This document shows positions 19,102 to 27,748 of a stretch of DNA of 64,000 bases, piece by piece. The position numbers and the translations under genes were made by a program. This DNA is from Geomonas agri (GTDB lineage: Bacteria > Desulfobacterota > Desulfuromonadia > Geobacterales > Geobacteraceae), in contig NZ_JAINZO010000001.1 in the NCBI RefSeq assembly GCF_020179605.1, positions 1,336,789 to 1,400,788 on the forward strand. The letters are read 5' to 3'. The notes beneath the pieces were generated by a model that was not told the origin of the DNA, made no database searches, and saw only the letters and a list, made by a program, of their open reading frames with translations. How positions within the stretch are numbered: position 1 is the first letter of the stretch; every line of letters begins with the position of its first letter.

Positions 19102-19471
19102 ACGCCCGGTATGCCTCCATGTGACTTCTATACTTCACCAGGCTCACCTCGCTGTTCAGCCAGGCGTAGATGATGGCATTGGTCTCCTTGTCCCACTTGA
19201 AAAAGAGCCGGTGTTCCTTGGTCGGTTTGGCCCGGCGCCATTGCCGGTACGCATGCCCTTCGGCCTCCCCCTGGTAGTAGGCGGCGTGCTGCGGGTCAGC
19301 CGGTATCTCGTCCTTGATGGCCCGGTACACGCGCGCCAACAGCTTTGCCTGGGGCGATTCCTTGTACGTCTGCGGATTCCTCTCCTTCTCCTTGGCCACC
19401 ACGACGATTAGTTCGTCCAGCACTTGTTCGAACGCGGCATGGAAGCGGATACGCGACTCGTTGCTGACCAA
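19079..19471 (-). CDS. YhaV-family toxin (type II toxin-antitoxin)
   Basis: YhaV is a ribosome-dependent mRNA endoribonuclease, usually blocked by the PrlF antitoxin. This 130-aa protein aligns along most of YhaV: FEQVLDELIVVVAKEKERNP, AKLLARVYRAI, YYQGEAEG, the core EHRLFFKWDKETNAIIYAWLNSE and MEAYRAFRGKG. It lacks the short N-terminal VNGW segment. The start is TTG, supported by GGAGGT six bases upstream. It begins one base after the stop of the helical-repeat gene, so the two are almost certainly coupled. No AbrB-like PrlF gene is nearby. Toxicity is inferred from family only. Confidence 0.8.
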   Translation of the reverse strand: MVSNESRIRFHAAFEQVLDELIVVVAKEKERNPQTYKESPQAKLLARVYRAIKDEIPADPQHAAYYQGEAEGHAYRQWRRAKPTKEHRLFFKWDKETNAIIYAWLNSEVSLVKYRSHMEAYRAFRGKGKG

Positions 19472-19472
19472 G

Positions 19473-20339
19473 CTAGACCTCCACGCCGCTGATCAGTTCC
19501 TCGATCAGCTTCATCTTGTCGGGATCGGGGACCTTGATGGTGTCCGCACTGGAAGCAAGTTCCCGCTCCATGCTGTCGTAAAGTTCATACAATGTGCCGT
19601 TCTCGACCGAAAAGGAGAACGCGTCGAAGATGCGGGGATGGCAGGGCATGGTGGCGAGCCGCTCCGAGACACGGTCCTCATAGTAGGTCGCCACCAGGTT
19701 GTCCGGGAGTACGAAACGGTAATGGATAAAGGATGAGTCCTTGCCACGCACCAACTCATAGCTGTAGTGCTGCAGCATGGCGTCGGTTTCACTGAAGGCC
19801 GTCCCAATGGCGGCGAGTACCGTCTTCAGGTCCTGCTCCGCCAGCCCGTGCCGAGTCAGCGCTTCGGTCACCGCCTCGTAATCGCCCTGGCGCGGGTGAC
19901 GCACCCCCTCGTGATCCTCCTGCCACTGCGACAGCAATTTCTTCAGTAGCGAAAACCTCCCTGTCAACGGCGCAATGCCGATGGCGGCATTGAGCAGTTT
20001 CGGCTCCTGGGGCGCGCGGTCCAGTGCGAGCAGGGCGTACTTGGCAGCATCGTTCCAAAGGCAGGATTTTTCCAGGGCGGAGGCGTAGTACATCAGGGAG
20101 AGGTAGGAGTCGGAGTGCTCGATGCCTTGGAGGTACTGGGCGTGCATCGTGGCAATATCGTGTTCAAGGCAGGCGACCAGCCCAAGCAGCACGTGCGCAG
20201 AGGCAGGGTCCTTTTTAAGGAGCGTGTGCGCTGTTTTCTTGTATTTGGCCAGCTTCAGCCCCTGGGTAACGTCGCGCCGGGTGAAACTCCCCAGTTCACG
20301 TAGGAGTTGGCCGAAATCAGGTTGCTTACGGAAGAACAT
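19473..20339 (-). CDS. Helical-repeat (TPR-like) protein coupled to the YhaV toxin
   Basis: This 288-aa protein is not recognised as a known antitoxin. The first 140 or so residues are helix-rich and look like degenerate TPR units (YLSLMYYASALEKSCLWNDAAKYALLALDRAPQEPKLLNAAIG). The middle (ELVRGKDSSFIHYRFVLPDN) looks like a compact alpha/beta domain, and the C-terminus is short and charged (TIKVPDPDKMKLIEELISGVEV). No signal peptide or membrane segment is visible. Its position one base upstream of the toxin start suggests that it may be the neutralising partner or a chaperone-like regulator. That role is inference. It is the third gene of a four-gene operon. Confidence 0.7.
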   Translation of the reverse strand: MFFRKQPDFGQLLRELGSFTRRDVTQGLKLAKYKKTAHTLLKKDPASAHVLLGLVACLEHDIATMHAQYLQGIEHSDSYLSLMYYASALEKSCLWNDAAKYALLALDRAPQEPKLLNAAIGIAPLTGRFSLLKKLLSQWQEDHEGVRHPRQGDYEAVTEALTRHGLAEQDLKTVLAAIGTAFSETDAMLQHYSYELVRGKDSSFIHYRFVLPDNLVATYYEDRVSERLATMPCHPRIFDAFSFSVENGTLYELYDSMERELASSADTIKVPDPDKMKLIEELISGVEV

Positions 20340-20347
20340 CGTGTGGC

Positions 20348-20614
20348 TCAGCTAAGAGCGGTGCCGCAGAACCTGCACGAGGTCTCGCGCCATTTGCTGA
20401 ATTCGCTGCATTTGGGACATTGCCGGTAGTGGCCCATTACCGGGCGCAGCGGGCGCTGAAAGAGAGTGATCATCACCGTAGGAGCGAAGAGGCCGTTGAT
20501 CACCAACCACAGCAGCGGGTTGCGTCCCTTGGTGTAGGCGACATAGGCGCCGATGGTTCCCGGCAGGAGGAAAAATACGACGACGAATCCCCATTCCATC
20601 ATGTTGCTAGGCAT
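20348..20614 (-). CDS. Small membrane protein with C-terminal zinc ribbon
   Basis: The 88-aa product has two hydrophobic segments (WGFVVVFFLLPGTIGAYVAY and PLLWLVINGLFAPTVMITLF), then a cytoplasmic tail with a zinc-ribbon-like CPKC...CRFC pair. The frame is open further upstream, but that part has no plausible protein character. The ATG at 20614 begins MPSNMMEWGF. The gene ends 8 bp before the helical-repeat gene, so it is probably in the same operon. The function is unknown; such proteins may sense metal or bind partners at the membrane. Confidence 0.65.
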   Translation of the reverse strand: MPSNMMEWGFVVVFFLLPGTIGAYVAYTKGRNPLLWLVINGLFAPTVMITLFQRPLRPVMGHYRQCPKCSEFSKWRETSCRFCGTALS

Positions 20615-20646
20615 GTACGCTCCACAGTTCGGTGTTAAGGGTGGGG

Positions 20647-20937
20647 TCAGGTTCTCGGTTCGGTCCTGGTGATGGTGCTGCGCACCTCGAGCCCAAGCAG
20701 CCCGGCGGCTTCGTGCACCGCGTTCAGGTACCGCTCCTTGAAGTGCGGCAGGGCTTCGGTGGGGTTGCCCTCCTCGTCCCAAGGCAGCGTGGTACGCGAC
20801 AAAACGATCATGATTTCTTCCAGCGCGTCCCTTTGTTTTCGCAGCTCGCAAATCTCTTGCACAGCTTCGCGCAAAAGCTCAGCAGTGGCCTGGTTATCGG
20901 TCGTGGCTGCCTGCAGTTTGTGTAGTATATCGGTCAT
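20647..20937 (-). CDS. Hypothetical coiled-coil protein, first gene of the toxin operon
   Basis: The 96-aa product begins MTDILHKLQAATTDN and has a long amphipathic helix (LREAVQEICELRKQRDALEEIMIVL) typical of a coiled coil, followed by a short polar tail. The ATG has AGGAG about seven bases upstream, which supports expression. It lies 32 bp before the zinc-ribbon membrane protein gene on the same strand. No family was recognised. Confidence 0.55.
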   Translation of the reverse strand: MTDILHKLQAATTDNQATAELLREAVQEICELRKQRDALEEIMIVLSRTTLPWDEEGNPTEALPHFKERYLNAVHEAAGLLGLEVRSTITRTEPRT

Positions 20938-21140
20938 CGGACGCTCCTCTTGAGTGTTGGCATGGTAGCAGTGAGGCGTATACGAGTCAACAGCCTTTAT
21001 GGGCTCGATTAGCCGGTACTTTCCATCCCCGTGGTGCCACTGCAGTGCGTTATCGCGGATTTCTTTTAATTGCCAAAGCGCAACAAAGGCTTTATGCTCT
21101 CCCCGTTGCAGTCACCATTATTTACACAAAGGATAATCAT

Positions 21141-21785
21141 ATGATCAGGTTCGTGACACTGCTTATCGGCTCCGCCCTTACCTCCCTCATTGCTGCCAAT
21201 GGTTTTGCCGCTGAAACTGCGCCCGCCGCAGTTCCTGCAACGGCACCTGTTGCGGTAGCTGCACCTGTTGCGGCAGCGGTGCCTGTTGCGGTCGCTCCGG
21301 TCGCTCCTGCCAAAGACGCTGACGCGTCGGTGGTGAAAATCGCCTACATCGACATGGCCAAGGTCGCGGTAGAATCCCCGGAAGGCAAGGCGGCAGGCGA
21401 ATCTCTTAAGAAAAAGTCCGAGCATCTGCGCAGCAAGCTGGACGCCAAGACCAAGCAGCTCGAAAAACAGAAGGCCGCCATCGAGGCCAAGCTGCCCACT
21501 ATGACCCAGAAGGAGCGCGCCGCAAAGGCAGCCGAATTCCAAAAGAAGGTCGAGGAGTACCAGAAACAGGCGCGGGCGAGTGAAATCGAGGTGTCGAAAC
21601 TGCAGGAGAAGCTGACCAACGAGGTTGGCGGGGTGATCAAGAAGGCGGCCAGCGACTACGCCAAGGCCCACGGGTACCTGTTGGTGGTCGAGGAAAAAGG
21701 TGTACTCTTTGCCGACGAAAAAGTGAAGCCCAAGGACATCAGCGAAGAGGTTGCCGCCGAACTCTCCAAGAAAGGCAAGAAGTAG
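21141..21785 (+). CDS. OmpH/Skp-family periplasmic chaperone
   Basis: OmpH/Skp proteins hold unfolded outer-membrane proteins in the periplasm. The 214-aa product starts with a signal peptide (MIRFVTLLIGSALTSLIAANGFA), then an Ala/Pro/Val linker, the typical first strand KIAYIDMAKVAVESPEGK, a long charged coiled coil (about residues 85-165) and a closing strand YLLVVEEKGVLFAD. The frame is open upstream, but the ATG at 21141 follows AAAGGA and begins the signal peptide. It stands alone, not next to bamA or lpxD as is common, so it may be a secondary paralogue. Confidence 0.8.
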   Translation: MIRFVTLLIGSALTSLIAANGFAAETAPAAVPATAPVAVAAPVAAAVPVAVAPVAPAKDADASVVKIAYIDMAKVAVESPEGKAAGESLKKKSEHLRSKLDAKTKQLEKQKAAIEAKLPTMTQKERAAKAAEFQKKVEEYQKQARASEIEVSKLQEKLTNEVGGVIKKAASDYAKAHGYLLVVEEKGVLFADEKVKPKDISEEVAAELSKKGKK

Positions 21786-21824
21786 CTATTACTCTTCAGG
21801 CCCTGCCACCCTGCCTCTTTACCA

Positions 21825-21864
21825 TTTCGCCGCCTCGGGATTCCCCATGGCGGCGAAACTTTTT
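21825..21864 (+). terminator. Intrinsic terminator after the OmpH gene
   Basis: A ten-pair stem (TTTCGCCGCC with GGCGGCGAAA) around a 14-base loop is followed by CTTTTT. It lies 40 bp after the OmpH stop and separates that gene from the DUF2844 operon. Confidence 0.8.
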
Positions 21865-21912
21865 CCCGCCTTCCTCCCCGCTTAATCGACGTCAAAAAAA
21901 TTAACACATTTT

Positions 21913-21940
21913 AAGACAAATTTACAAATGTTGGTAGACT
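21913..21940 (+). promoter_or_regulatory. Candidate sigma-70 promoter of the DUF2844-DUF3443 pair
   Basis: A -35-like AAGACA and a -10-like TAGACT with an upstream TGG extension are separated by 16 bases, about 50 bp before the DUF2844 start. The match is moderate. The same TGGTAGACTGT word occurs before the ABM gene near 46315. Confidence 0.35.
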
Positions 21941-21991
21941 GTCTCCTTGTTTCTGGGAAGGACCAAATTCCAAGCGGCACAGGGGACAACG

Positions 21992-22462
21992 ATGATGCTA
22001 CGACTTTGGCATATTTCGCTCAGTCTGGCGCTGGTCATCGCCTGCCGGTACGGGGTTGCGGAAGCGACTCTGGGGGAACCGGCAGACACCATCGCCAGAG
22101 ACACACGGAAATTTTCCGGCGTACTCCAGAAGTCGACCGCCCGAGCCAAGTATCGGGTCCAATCCATCGCATCGGGAACCACGGCCACCACAGTGCGTGA
22201 ATACGTCGCGCCTTCCGGCGTTGTCTTCGCGGTAGCATGGAACGGCCTTGTACATCCTGACCTGCATGTGCTGCTGGGGAATTACCACCAGGACTACCGC
22301 AAGGCTCTTTCCCGCGCCGTTCGTCAACACGGGCGCCGCGGCGCGAAGGTGACGACGGATAAGTTGGTGGTGGAAACCTGGGGCCACATGCGGAACCTGC
22401 AAGGGCGGGCCTATCTTCCCGAACTCCTGCCCGAAGGAGTGAGCGTCGATGAGATACGTTAA
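21992..22462 (+). CDS. DUF2844 family exported protein
   Basis: The 156-aa protein starts with a signal peptide (MMLRLWHISLSLALVIACRYGVAEATLG) and matches the DUF2844 pattern (YRVQSIASGTTATTVREYVAPSGVVFAVAWNGLVHPDL, then LLGNYHQDY). Family function is unknown. DUF2844 genes are usually followed by a DUF3443 lipoprotein gene, and that is so here, with a 14-bp overlap. The ATG at 21992 was chosen over upstream in-frame starts because it opens the signal peptide. Confidence 0.75.
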   Translation: MMLRLWHISLSLALVIACRYGVAEATLGEPADTIARDTRKFSGVLQKSTARAKYRVQSIASGTTATTVREYVAPSGVVFAVAWNGLVHPDLHVLLGNYHQDYRKALSRAVRQHGRRGAKVTTDKLVVETWGHMRNLQGRAYLPELLPEGVSVDEIR

Positions 22463-23903
22463 GCTATCGGCAGTCCTTACCATGGTGGCAGTGCTCGTTG
22501 GGTTGGTGGGGTGCGGCGGCGGAGGGAGCAAGGGACCTGCACTCACCTCGATAACGGTGACCCCTGCCAACACCACGCTCTCCGTCGGTACCACCGAGCG
22601 GTTTACCGCCACTGGCACCTATTCCGACAACAGTACGCGGGACATCACCGACCAGGTTACCTGGAACTCCTCCACTGCCGGGATCGCGACGATAAGCAAC
22701 ACAGCCGGGACCAAGGGGACGGTTACCGTTGTGTCAGTAGGTACGACGACGGTAACGGCTACCCTAGGCACTCTGACTGCCAGCACCGCCCTCACCACCA
22801 CGTCGGAATCGATCACCGCCGCCAATGTCATGCCCGTCACCGTTGATGGGGCGCTCTGCTCGCCGGGAAGCTATCTCAACAAGGCCTGCGTCAGCGTCAC
22901 CGTCTGCAACCCCGATCTCTCCGTCTGCCAGACCGTGAACGACATCCTGCTCGATACCGGCAGCTATGGTTTGCGCGTGTTCCAGTAGGCGATCCCCAAC
23001 CTGACCCTGCCGCCAGTAGCCAGCGGCGCCGGCTCACTTACCGGTTGCGTCCAGTTTGCCGACGGAAGTTCGTTATGGGGACCCATCCGTACCGCCAAGG
23101 TCAAACTGGGCAACGAACCGTACGTCTCGGTGCCTATCCAGGTCATAAATTCTACCTTCGGCTCGCTCCCCACTTCCTGCGCCAACGCCGATCCTACTCC
23201 CGTCTCTTCCGGCTTCGCCGGGATCCTGGGTGTGGGCGTGTCCAAGGAGGATTGCGGACCTGCCTGCACCTTCACCTTGGCCAACGGCGTGTATTTCAGC
23301 TGCAGCGGCAGCACCTGCGTTGATACCACTGTCCCGCTTACCGACCAGGTGCAGAACCCGGTTGCGGCGCTCCCAGTGGACAACAACGGTCTCATCGTCA
23401 GCCTGCCCCCGGTACCCGTCGGCGGGGTGCCGTCGATCGCAGGATCCGTGATCCTGGGGATCGGCACCAGCACCAACAACACACTGTCGAATCCGGTGGT
23501 ACTAAAGACTGATGCCGACGGTGACTTCACCACCGTCTTCAACGGCATCTCTGCCAACGGTTTTGCAGACACCGGGTCCAACGGCCTGTTCTTCCCCAAC
23601 GCCGACCCCAGCATCCTTCCGGCATGCGCCTCACCCAATGCGGAGTGGTACTGCCCTCCGGTGACCAGGACATTGCTGGCGACCAACGTGGGCTCCGGTG
23701 GGTCGCCTTCCTCCACGGTGAGCTTCCAGATCTCCAACTTCAACACCCTGGTCAACAGTTCCAACAGCGTTTTCAGCGATGTCGGAGGACAGTCCGGCTT
23801 CGGGTTCGACTGGGGGCTCACGTTCTTCATGGGGCGCAGCGTCGCCTTCGGCATCGAAACCGCAACTTCCCCCCTCGGGACTGGTCCCTACGTCGCCTAT
23901 TGA
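22449..23903 (+). pseudogene. DUF3443 family lipoprotein interrupted by one in-frame TAG
   Basis: The first 179 codons encode a lipoprotein signal peptide (lipobox-like LVGLVGCGGGG), a Big-like beta domain and the start of the DUF3443 domain (NVMPVTVDGALCSPGSY, ILLDTGSYGLRVFQ). A single TAG at 22986-22988 then interrupts the frame. The same frame continues without another stop for 305 codons and carries the rest of the domain (GCVQFADGSSLWGPI, VPIQVINSTFG, ADTGSNGLFFP, GFDWGLTFFMGR). Codon quality on both sides is the same, so the lesion is recent, a sequencing error, or suppressed. A CAG-to-TAG change would explain it. Two separate ORFs are less likely. Confidence 0.85.
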
Positions 23904-23926
23904 GCCCACTAGCAGGATTTCGGCAT

Positions 23927-23964
23927 AAAAAAGCACCTTGCTGAATGGCAGGGTGCTTTTTTTT
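23927..23964 (+). terminator. Intrinsic terminator after the DUF3443 gene
   Basis: A ten-pair stem (AGCACCTTGC with GCAGGGTGCT, one wobble) closes a TGAATG loop and runs into eight T. A run of A on the 5' side makes it potentially two-way. Confidence 0.85.
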
Positions 23965-24018
23965 GTGACATAGTATCGACTGTGTTGATTGGAATCAGCA
24001 TCAACGGGAGGGAGATAC

Positions 24019-25551
24019 TTGTTCAGATCACTACTGCTAGTTGCAACTTTGCTCTTTGCCTCGGCACACGTGCCGTCTTATGCCGCTGCCGCGGCCCACG
24101 AGAGTAAGCAGCAAAACGTCGAACATCAGGAAACGCAGAACAAGCTGGCGCCAAGCAGCGGAGCCATGGTAACCAGCCACAAGGCGCGCATCGGCGGCAA
24201 GGAACTGTCGTACCAGGCCTGCGCCGGAACGCTGCCGGTGCAAAACGATGCGGGAGAGACCGAAGCAGACATCTTTTACGTCTCCTATGCCGTGCCGCAA
24301 CCTGCCGCGGCGAAGCCCCGCCCCCTGCTCTTCGTATTCAACGGCGGCCCCGGCGCTGCCTCGGTCTGGCTGCACCTGGGTGCGCTGGGCCCAAGGCGTG
24401 TACAGATGATGCCTGACGGGAGCATGCCGCCGCCCCCCTTCCACCTGGTCGATAATGCCTCCAGTTGGCTCGACATGGCAGATCTCGTCTTCGTCGATCC
24501 TGTCGGTACCGGCTTCAGCCGCGCCGCGAAGCCTGACCTCGCTAAGAAATTCGCCGCCGTTCAACCCGACATCGATTCGCTAGGGCGTTTCGTCAGGCTC
24601 TACCTTACCCGCAACGGGCGCTGGGACGCCCCTGTCTTCCTGGTCGGCGAGAGTTACGGCACCTTCCGCTGCGCCGGCCTCGCTGAGCACCTGGTGGAAC
24701 ACGGCGTGGCACTGAACGGCCTGGTCTTGATCTCCAGCGTTCTCAACATGCAGACCATAACCTTCGATATCGGTAACGACCTCCCCTTCCAGCTTTTCCT
24801 GCCCAGTTACACTGCGACGGCCTGGTACCATAAAAAACTCGCACCCGACTTGCAGGCGAATCTCGACCGGACCTTGGCACAGGCGGAACAATGGGCGGCA
24901 ACGGAATACCTCTGGGCACTCAACCAGGGCGATCGACTGACTGCAGAGCAGCGCAAGAACATAGCTGCAAAAATGGCTGCGTTCACCGGGCTCAGCGCCG
25001 AACTGATCGAAAACCGAAACCTCAGGGTGGATAACCGTGATTTCGCAAGGGAGTTGTTGCGCCGCGAAGGGCGCATAGTCGGTTTGATGGACAGCAGGTT
25101 CAACGCGGAAAATCCGGAACCGGGCAAACATCTCGGCTTCGATGCGACGGTGACCAACATTCGTCCACCTTTCACCAGCACCGTCAACGCCTACCTGAGA
25201 GAGGAACTCGGTTACCAATCCGACCAGGAATATTTCGTGCTCGGAGGCGGTATCGGCCGCTGGGACTGGGAGGCCAAGAACAGTTATGCTGACACCAGCG
25301 AGAACCTGCGTGACGCGATGGTCAAGAATCCGTACCTGAAGGTGATGGTTGCCTCGGGCCTCTTCGACCTGGCCACTCCGCATTTCGCTTCGGATCACAC
25401 TTTGGCGCACCTGGGGCTGGGACCGCAGTTGCGGAGCAACATCTCCTCGAAACGGTACCGTTCCGGGCACATGATGTACTTGGAGGCTGACTCGCTGACC
25501 CAGTTAAAGGAAGATGCTGCTGCGTTTATAGGGCAAAGCCTGAAGCATTAG
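24019..25551 (+). CDS. Exported serine carboxypeptidase-like (S10 family) protein
   Basis: The family hydrolyses C-terminal peptide bonds using a Ser-Asp-His triad. The 510-aa protein has an N-terminal signal peptide (LFRSLLLVATLLFASAHVPSYA), the oxyanion segment FVFNGGPGAASVWLHLGALGP, the Ser nucleophile in LVGESYGTFRCAGLAEHL, an Asp in VASGLFDLATPH and a late His in RSGHMMYLEAD. The start is TTG at 24019, preceded by GGGAGGGAG; an earlier in-frame TTG at 23989 has no ribosome site. Bacterial S10 proteins of this kind are found in Geobacter and Acidobacteria, with substrates unknown. Confidence 0.82.
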   Translation: MFRSLLLVATLLFASAHVPSYAAAAAHESKQQNVEHQETQNKLAPSSGAMVTSHKARIGGKELSYQACAGTLPVQNDAGETEADIFYVSYAVPQPAAAKPRPLLFVFNGGPGAASVWLHLGALGPRRVQMMPDGSMPPPPFHLVDNASSWLDMADLVFVDPVGTGFSRAAKPDLAKKFAAVQPDIDSLGRFVRLYLTRNGRWDAPVFLVGESYGTFRCAGLAEHLVEHGVALNGLVLISSVLNMQTITFDIGNDLPFQLFLPSYTATAWYHKKLAPDLQANLDRTLAQAEQWAATEYLWALNQGDRLTAEQRKNIAAKMAAFTGLSAELIENRNLRVDNRDFARELLRREGRIVGLMDSRFNAENPEPGKHLGFDATVTNIRPPFTSTVNAYLREELGYQSDQEYFVLGGGIGRWDWEAKNSYADTSENLRDAMVKNPYLKVMVASGLFDLATPHFASDHTLAHLGLGPQLRSNISSKRYRSGHMMYLEADSLTQLKEDAAAFIGQSLKH

Positions 25552-25557
25552 TTTAAC

Positions 25558-26325
25558 TTACTGCCACAGCGCAGTTGCCGCCGGCATCTCGATCCGGTCC
25601 TGCTCATCTTTGGGGAGAGTGGCAAAGAAATCAAGCCCTGTCTGCCTTTCCACCTCGCGGACCGGCACCAGGTACTTCGGCATGTCCTCGCTCTCAAGCG
25701 CCTGGTTGGGCATGATAAGCGCCAGCGCCTCGTGTCGTACCGGGTCGAGGATGACCTTGTACAGGGCCGACGGCACCGCTACATGGTTGTTGCCGATGGT
25801 CTTCAGCGAGCCTTTCGCGTAGATCGGTCCGCTGTAGATGAAAAGTTCCCCGCGCTGCTCCACCCACCTGCGCACCTTCCCTTCCAGTTCCGACCAGATG
25901 CCACGGTTCATCCCTTGGCCAGCCTGCGGCACCATGTTGGAAAGGTAGAAACTCTCCGACATTGCCTGTTCGTTCCACGCCATGTCAGCGGCCGGGGCCA
26001 TGTGTCCCCGGTCATAACCGGATCCACGGTAGTCGGAAAGCTCGGCGCGCTGTCCCTTGGGAAGGTCGAGATCCGGTCGGAAATTGTCCGAGCGCTTCAA
26101 CTTTGCCTGCAGCCGCTCCCTGGTCAGCCTCTCGACGACCCAAACCGGGGTCTTTTTTTGGGCATCGTGGCTCAGCAGGAATCCCTTGCGGCAGAGCAGG
26201 TCACCGGCTTGCCCTGGGACCCCATAGGTGGTGAATTCCTGACACTCTTCGAGAGCGCCGCCAAAGGCGGAGGTCGACGATATGAGGATAAGAAATACGA
26301 ACTGGAGGAAGTAGCTACGAGGCAT
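25558..26325 (-). CDS. Exported DNA/RNA non-specific endonuclease
   Basis: This is a Serratia-type (NucA/EndoG) nuclease that cleaves DNA and RNA with one Mg ion. The 255-aa product has a signal peptide (MPRSYFLQFVFLILISSTSAFG), the catalytic DRGH box in GYDRGHMAPAADM and a metal-binding Asn in LSNMVPQAGQGMNRGIWSELE. The rest of the ββα-Me core follows (FIYSGPIYAKG). It is convergent with the S10 peptidase gene, with 6 bp between the stops, and probably acts in the periplasm or outside the cell. Confidence 0.88.
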   Translation of the reverse strand: MPRSYFLQFVFLILISSTSAFGGALEECQEFTTYGVPGQAGDLLCRKGFLLSHDAQKKTPVWVVERLTRERLQAKLKRSDNFRPDLDLPKGQRAELSDYRGSGYDRGHMAPAADMAWNEQAMSESFYLSNMVPQAGQGMNRGIWSELEGKVRRWVEQRGELFIYSGPIYAKGSLKTIGNNHVAVPSALYKVILDPVRHEALALIMPNQALESEDMPKYLVPVREVERQTGLDFFATLPKDEQDRIEMPAATALWQ

Positions 26326-26414
26326 GGCACCGCCGCAATGTCCCCGCTTGGGGGAAGGTTGATTTGGCGGCAGTTTAGCAGGAGCACGCGGCCCGGTGCA
26401 ACGGTCTTCATTAC

Positions 26415-26609
26415 TTAAAGCAGGTCCCGCTCCGTCTCAACGTTGTTAAGGTCCAACTTGGTGTTCAGTTCGCGCACATACTGCGGCTCATCCTGTACCG
26501 TGCTGTCGTCCTTGAATTCCAGCAGAAGTTTCAAGAGATAGCAGAATAGCCCAAGTCCCAGGCAAGGAAGCACCCCTCCCAGCACCAGCATAAACCCTGA
26601 ATATTCCAC
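26415..26609 (-). CDS. Small single-span membrane protein
   Basis: The 64-aa product has one hydrophobic stretch (GFMLVLGGVLPCLGLGLFCYLLKLLLEF) and an acidic C-terminal tail (DDSTVQDEPQYVRELNTKLD). An AAGGAGGT-like ribosome site lies just before the ATG. No family was recognised. It is the only gene between the endonuclease and a 236-bp AT-rich divergent spacer. Confidence 0.5.
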   Translation of the reverse strand: MEYSGFMLVLGGVLPCLGLGLFCYLLKLLLEFKDDSTVQDEPQYVRELNTKLDLNNVETERDLL

Positions 26610-26845
26610 GCTGACCTCCTTCGCCAGGATCTTCAGATTTCAGCGGGAACAAATATATATTAGTGTAAATTAATGTCAAGCGAGTGAATCATTAATGTAC
26701 TGCATATACGGTGGCATGAGTTGCAGGTGGGGAGAATTGCGCAATGTGTGAAAAAAAAGTAAGCGTGCTGTTTACAGGATGCAATTGTCGTTTATTATAG
26801 ACATGATGAAGACGTTCTAATGCCTTGGACGAGGTACGACTGACA

Positions 26846-27748
26846 ATGCACGAGGGATTCCACTCAGAACACAGCCTACGAGCTGCAGCAGAGACTTTCC
26901 ATCGGACCGGCATGATCGAGCAAATTGCAGAGGTTAAGGCAAAGCTGATTCACAATGTCAGGCGCAATTCCAAGAGATATGGCGCACTGACATCCTCCCG
27001 CATCCTTACTGTACTGGCCCAAGGGCTGCCAGGCGAACTGCAACATGGAGTGCTGGAAGCAATCTCAACAGGTGCGCTGGCCAGTGACATACGGACTTTG
27101 GTGATCCCGTCCGGCCAGTTGTTTCTCTATTCCCAGGACTACATGAGCAGTGAAGACGCCGCCGCTAAGGGCAAACTCGAAGAAGTGAAGCACGCCATGG
27201 CGGAAAAGATTCGCAGAGATTCCAGGGTGCTGACCGCCCTCACCCCGCTCAACAGCATGTTCGCACTGCTCCCCGAGATCAAGCCGGTCAAGATCTGCTC
27301 CCTGCTCAACGAGATGCAGACCCAGGTCCAATACCGGGACATCAAGACTGTCTCCGCCTTCAGCGGTGAACTGTATCTCTATTGTGACGCCCACATCACC
27401 GAGAAATACGCCGGGCTGCTGGTCCGCTCAGCCGTTACCGATGCCTGCAGCACCATCGTGGACACGGTACGGGAAGAATCACGCATCTATCCGAGGCCGA
27501 CCAGGGTGAGCCTTTTCACCAGCCATGTTTACGGCATCCCTGCCGCAACCCTGCACCCCTGCATTGTCAGGGTGCTCAACTCGCCGCAATACGCGGACAT
27601 CCGCAAGCTGGTCCACCCGGAAACCGAGGCCGAATACCTCTATTCGACGCTGCACATGAACGAGGAACACGCCTATTCGCTTATGAAGTGGATAGAGGAA
27701 GAAAGGCCGGTTGGAGGGAGAGCGCTACCACTTCCGCAATGTCCCTGA
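26846..27748 (+). CDS. Protein of unknown function with three internal repeats
   Basis: The 300-aa product has no recognised family. It consists of three related units of about 80-90 residues: LIHNVRRNSKRYGALT...LFLYSQDYMSSEDA, MAEKIRRDSRVLTALT...LYLYCDAHITEKYAG and IVDTVREESRIYPRPT...EYLYSTLHMNEEHAY. Each unit has a basic helix, a middle helix and a strand pair around SGELYLYS, which suggests a small helix-strand fold of winged-helix size. No signal peptide is present. The ATG at 26846 was chosen; an upstream TTG at 26825 lacks support. Its end overlaps the convergent emo gene by 68 bp. Confidence 0.65.
   Translation: MHEGFHSEHSLRAAAETFHRTGMIEQIAEVKAKLIHNVRRNSKRYGALTSSRILTVLAQGLPGELQHGVLEAISTGALASDIRTLVIPSGQLFLYSQDYMSSEDAAAKGKLEEVKHAMAEKIRRDSRVLTALTPLNSMFALLPEIKPVKICSLLNEMQTQVQYRDIKTVSAFSGELYLYCDAHITEKYAGLLVRSAVTDACSTIVDTVREESRIYPRPTRVSLFTSHVYGIPAATLHPCIVRVLNSPQYADIRKLVHPETEAEYLYSTLHMNEEHAYSLMKWIEEERPVGGRALPLPQCP

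Noticed and set aside
22986..22988. TAG read as pyrrolysine in the DUF3443 gene
   Set aside because: No pyl genes are in the window, the family has no pyrrolysine role, and a CAG-to-TAG change explains it better.
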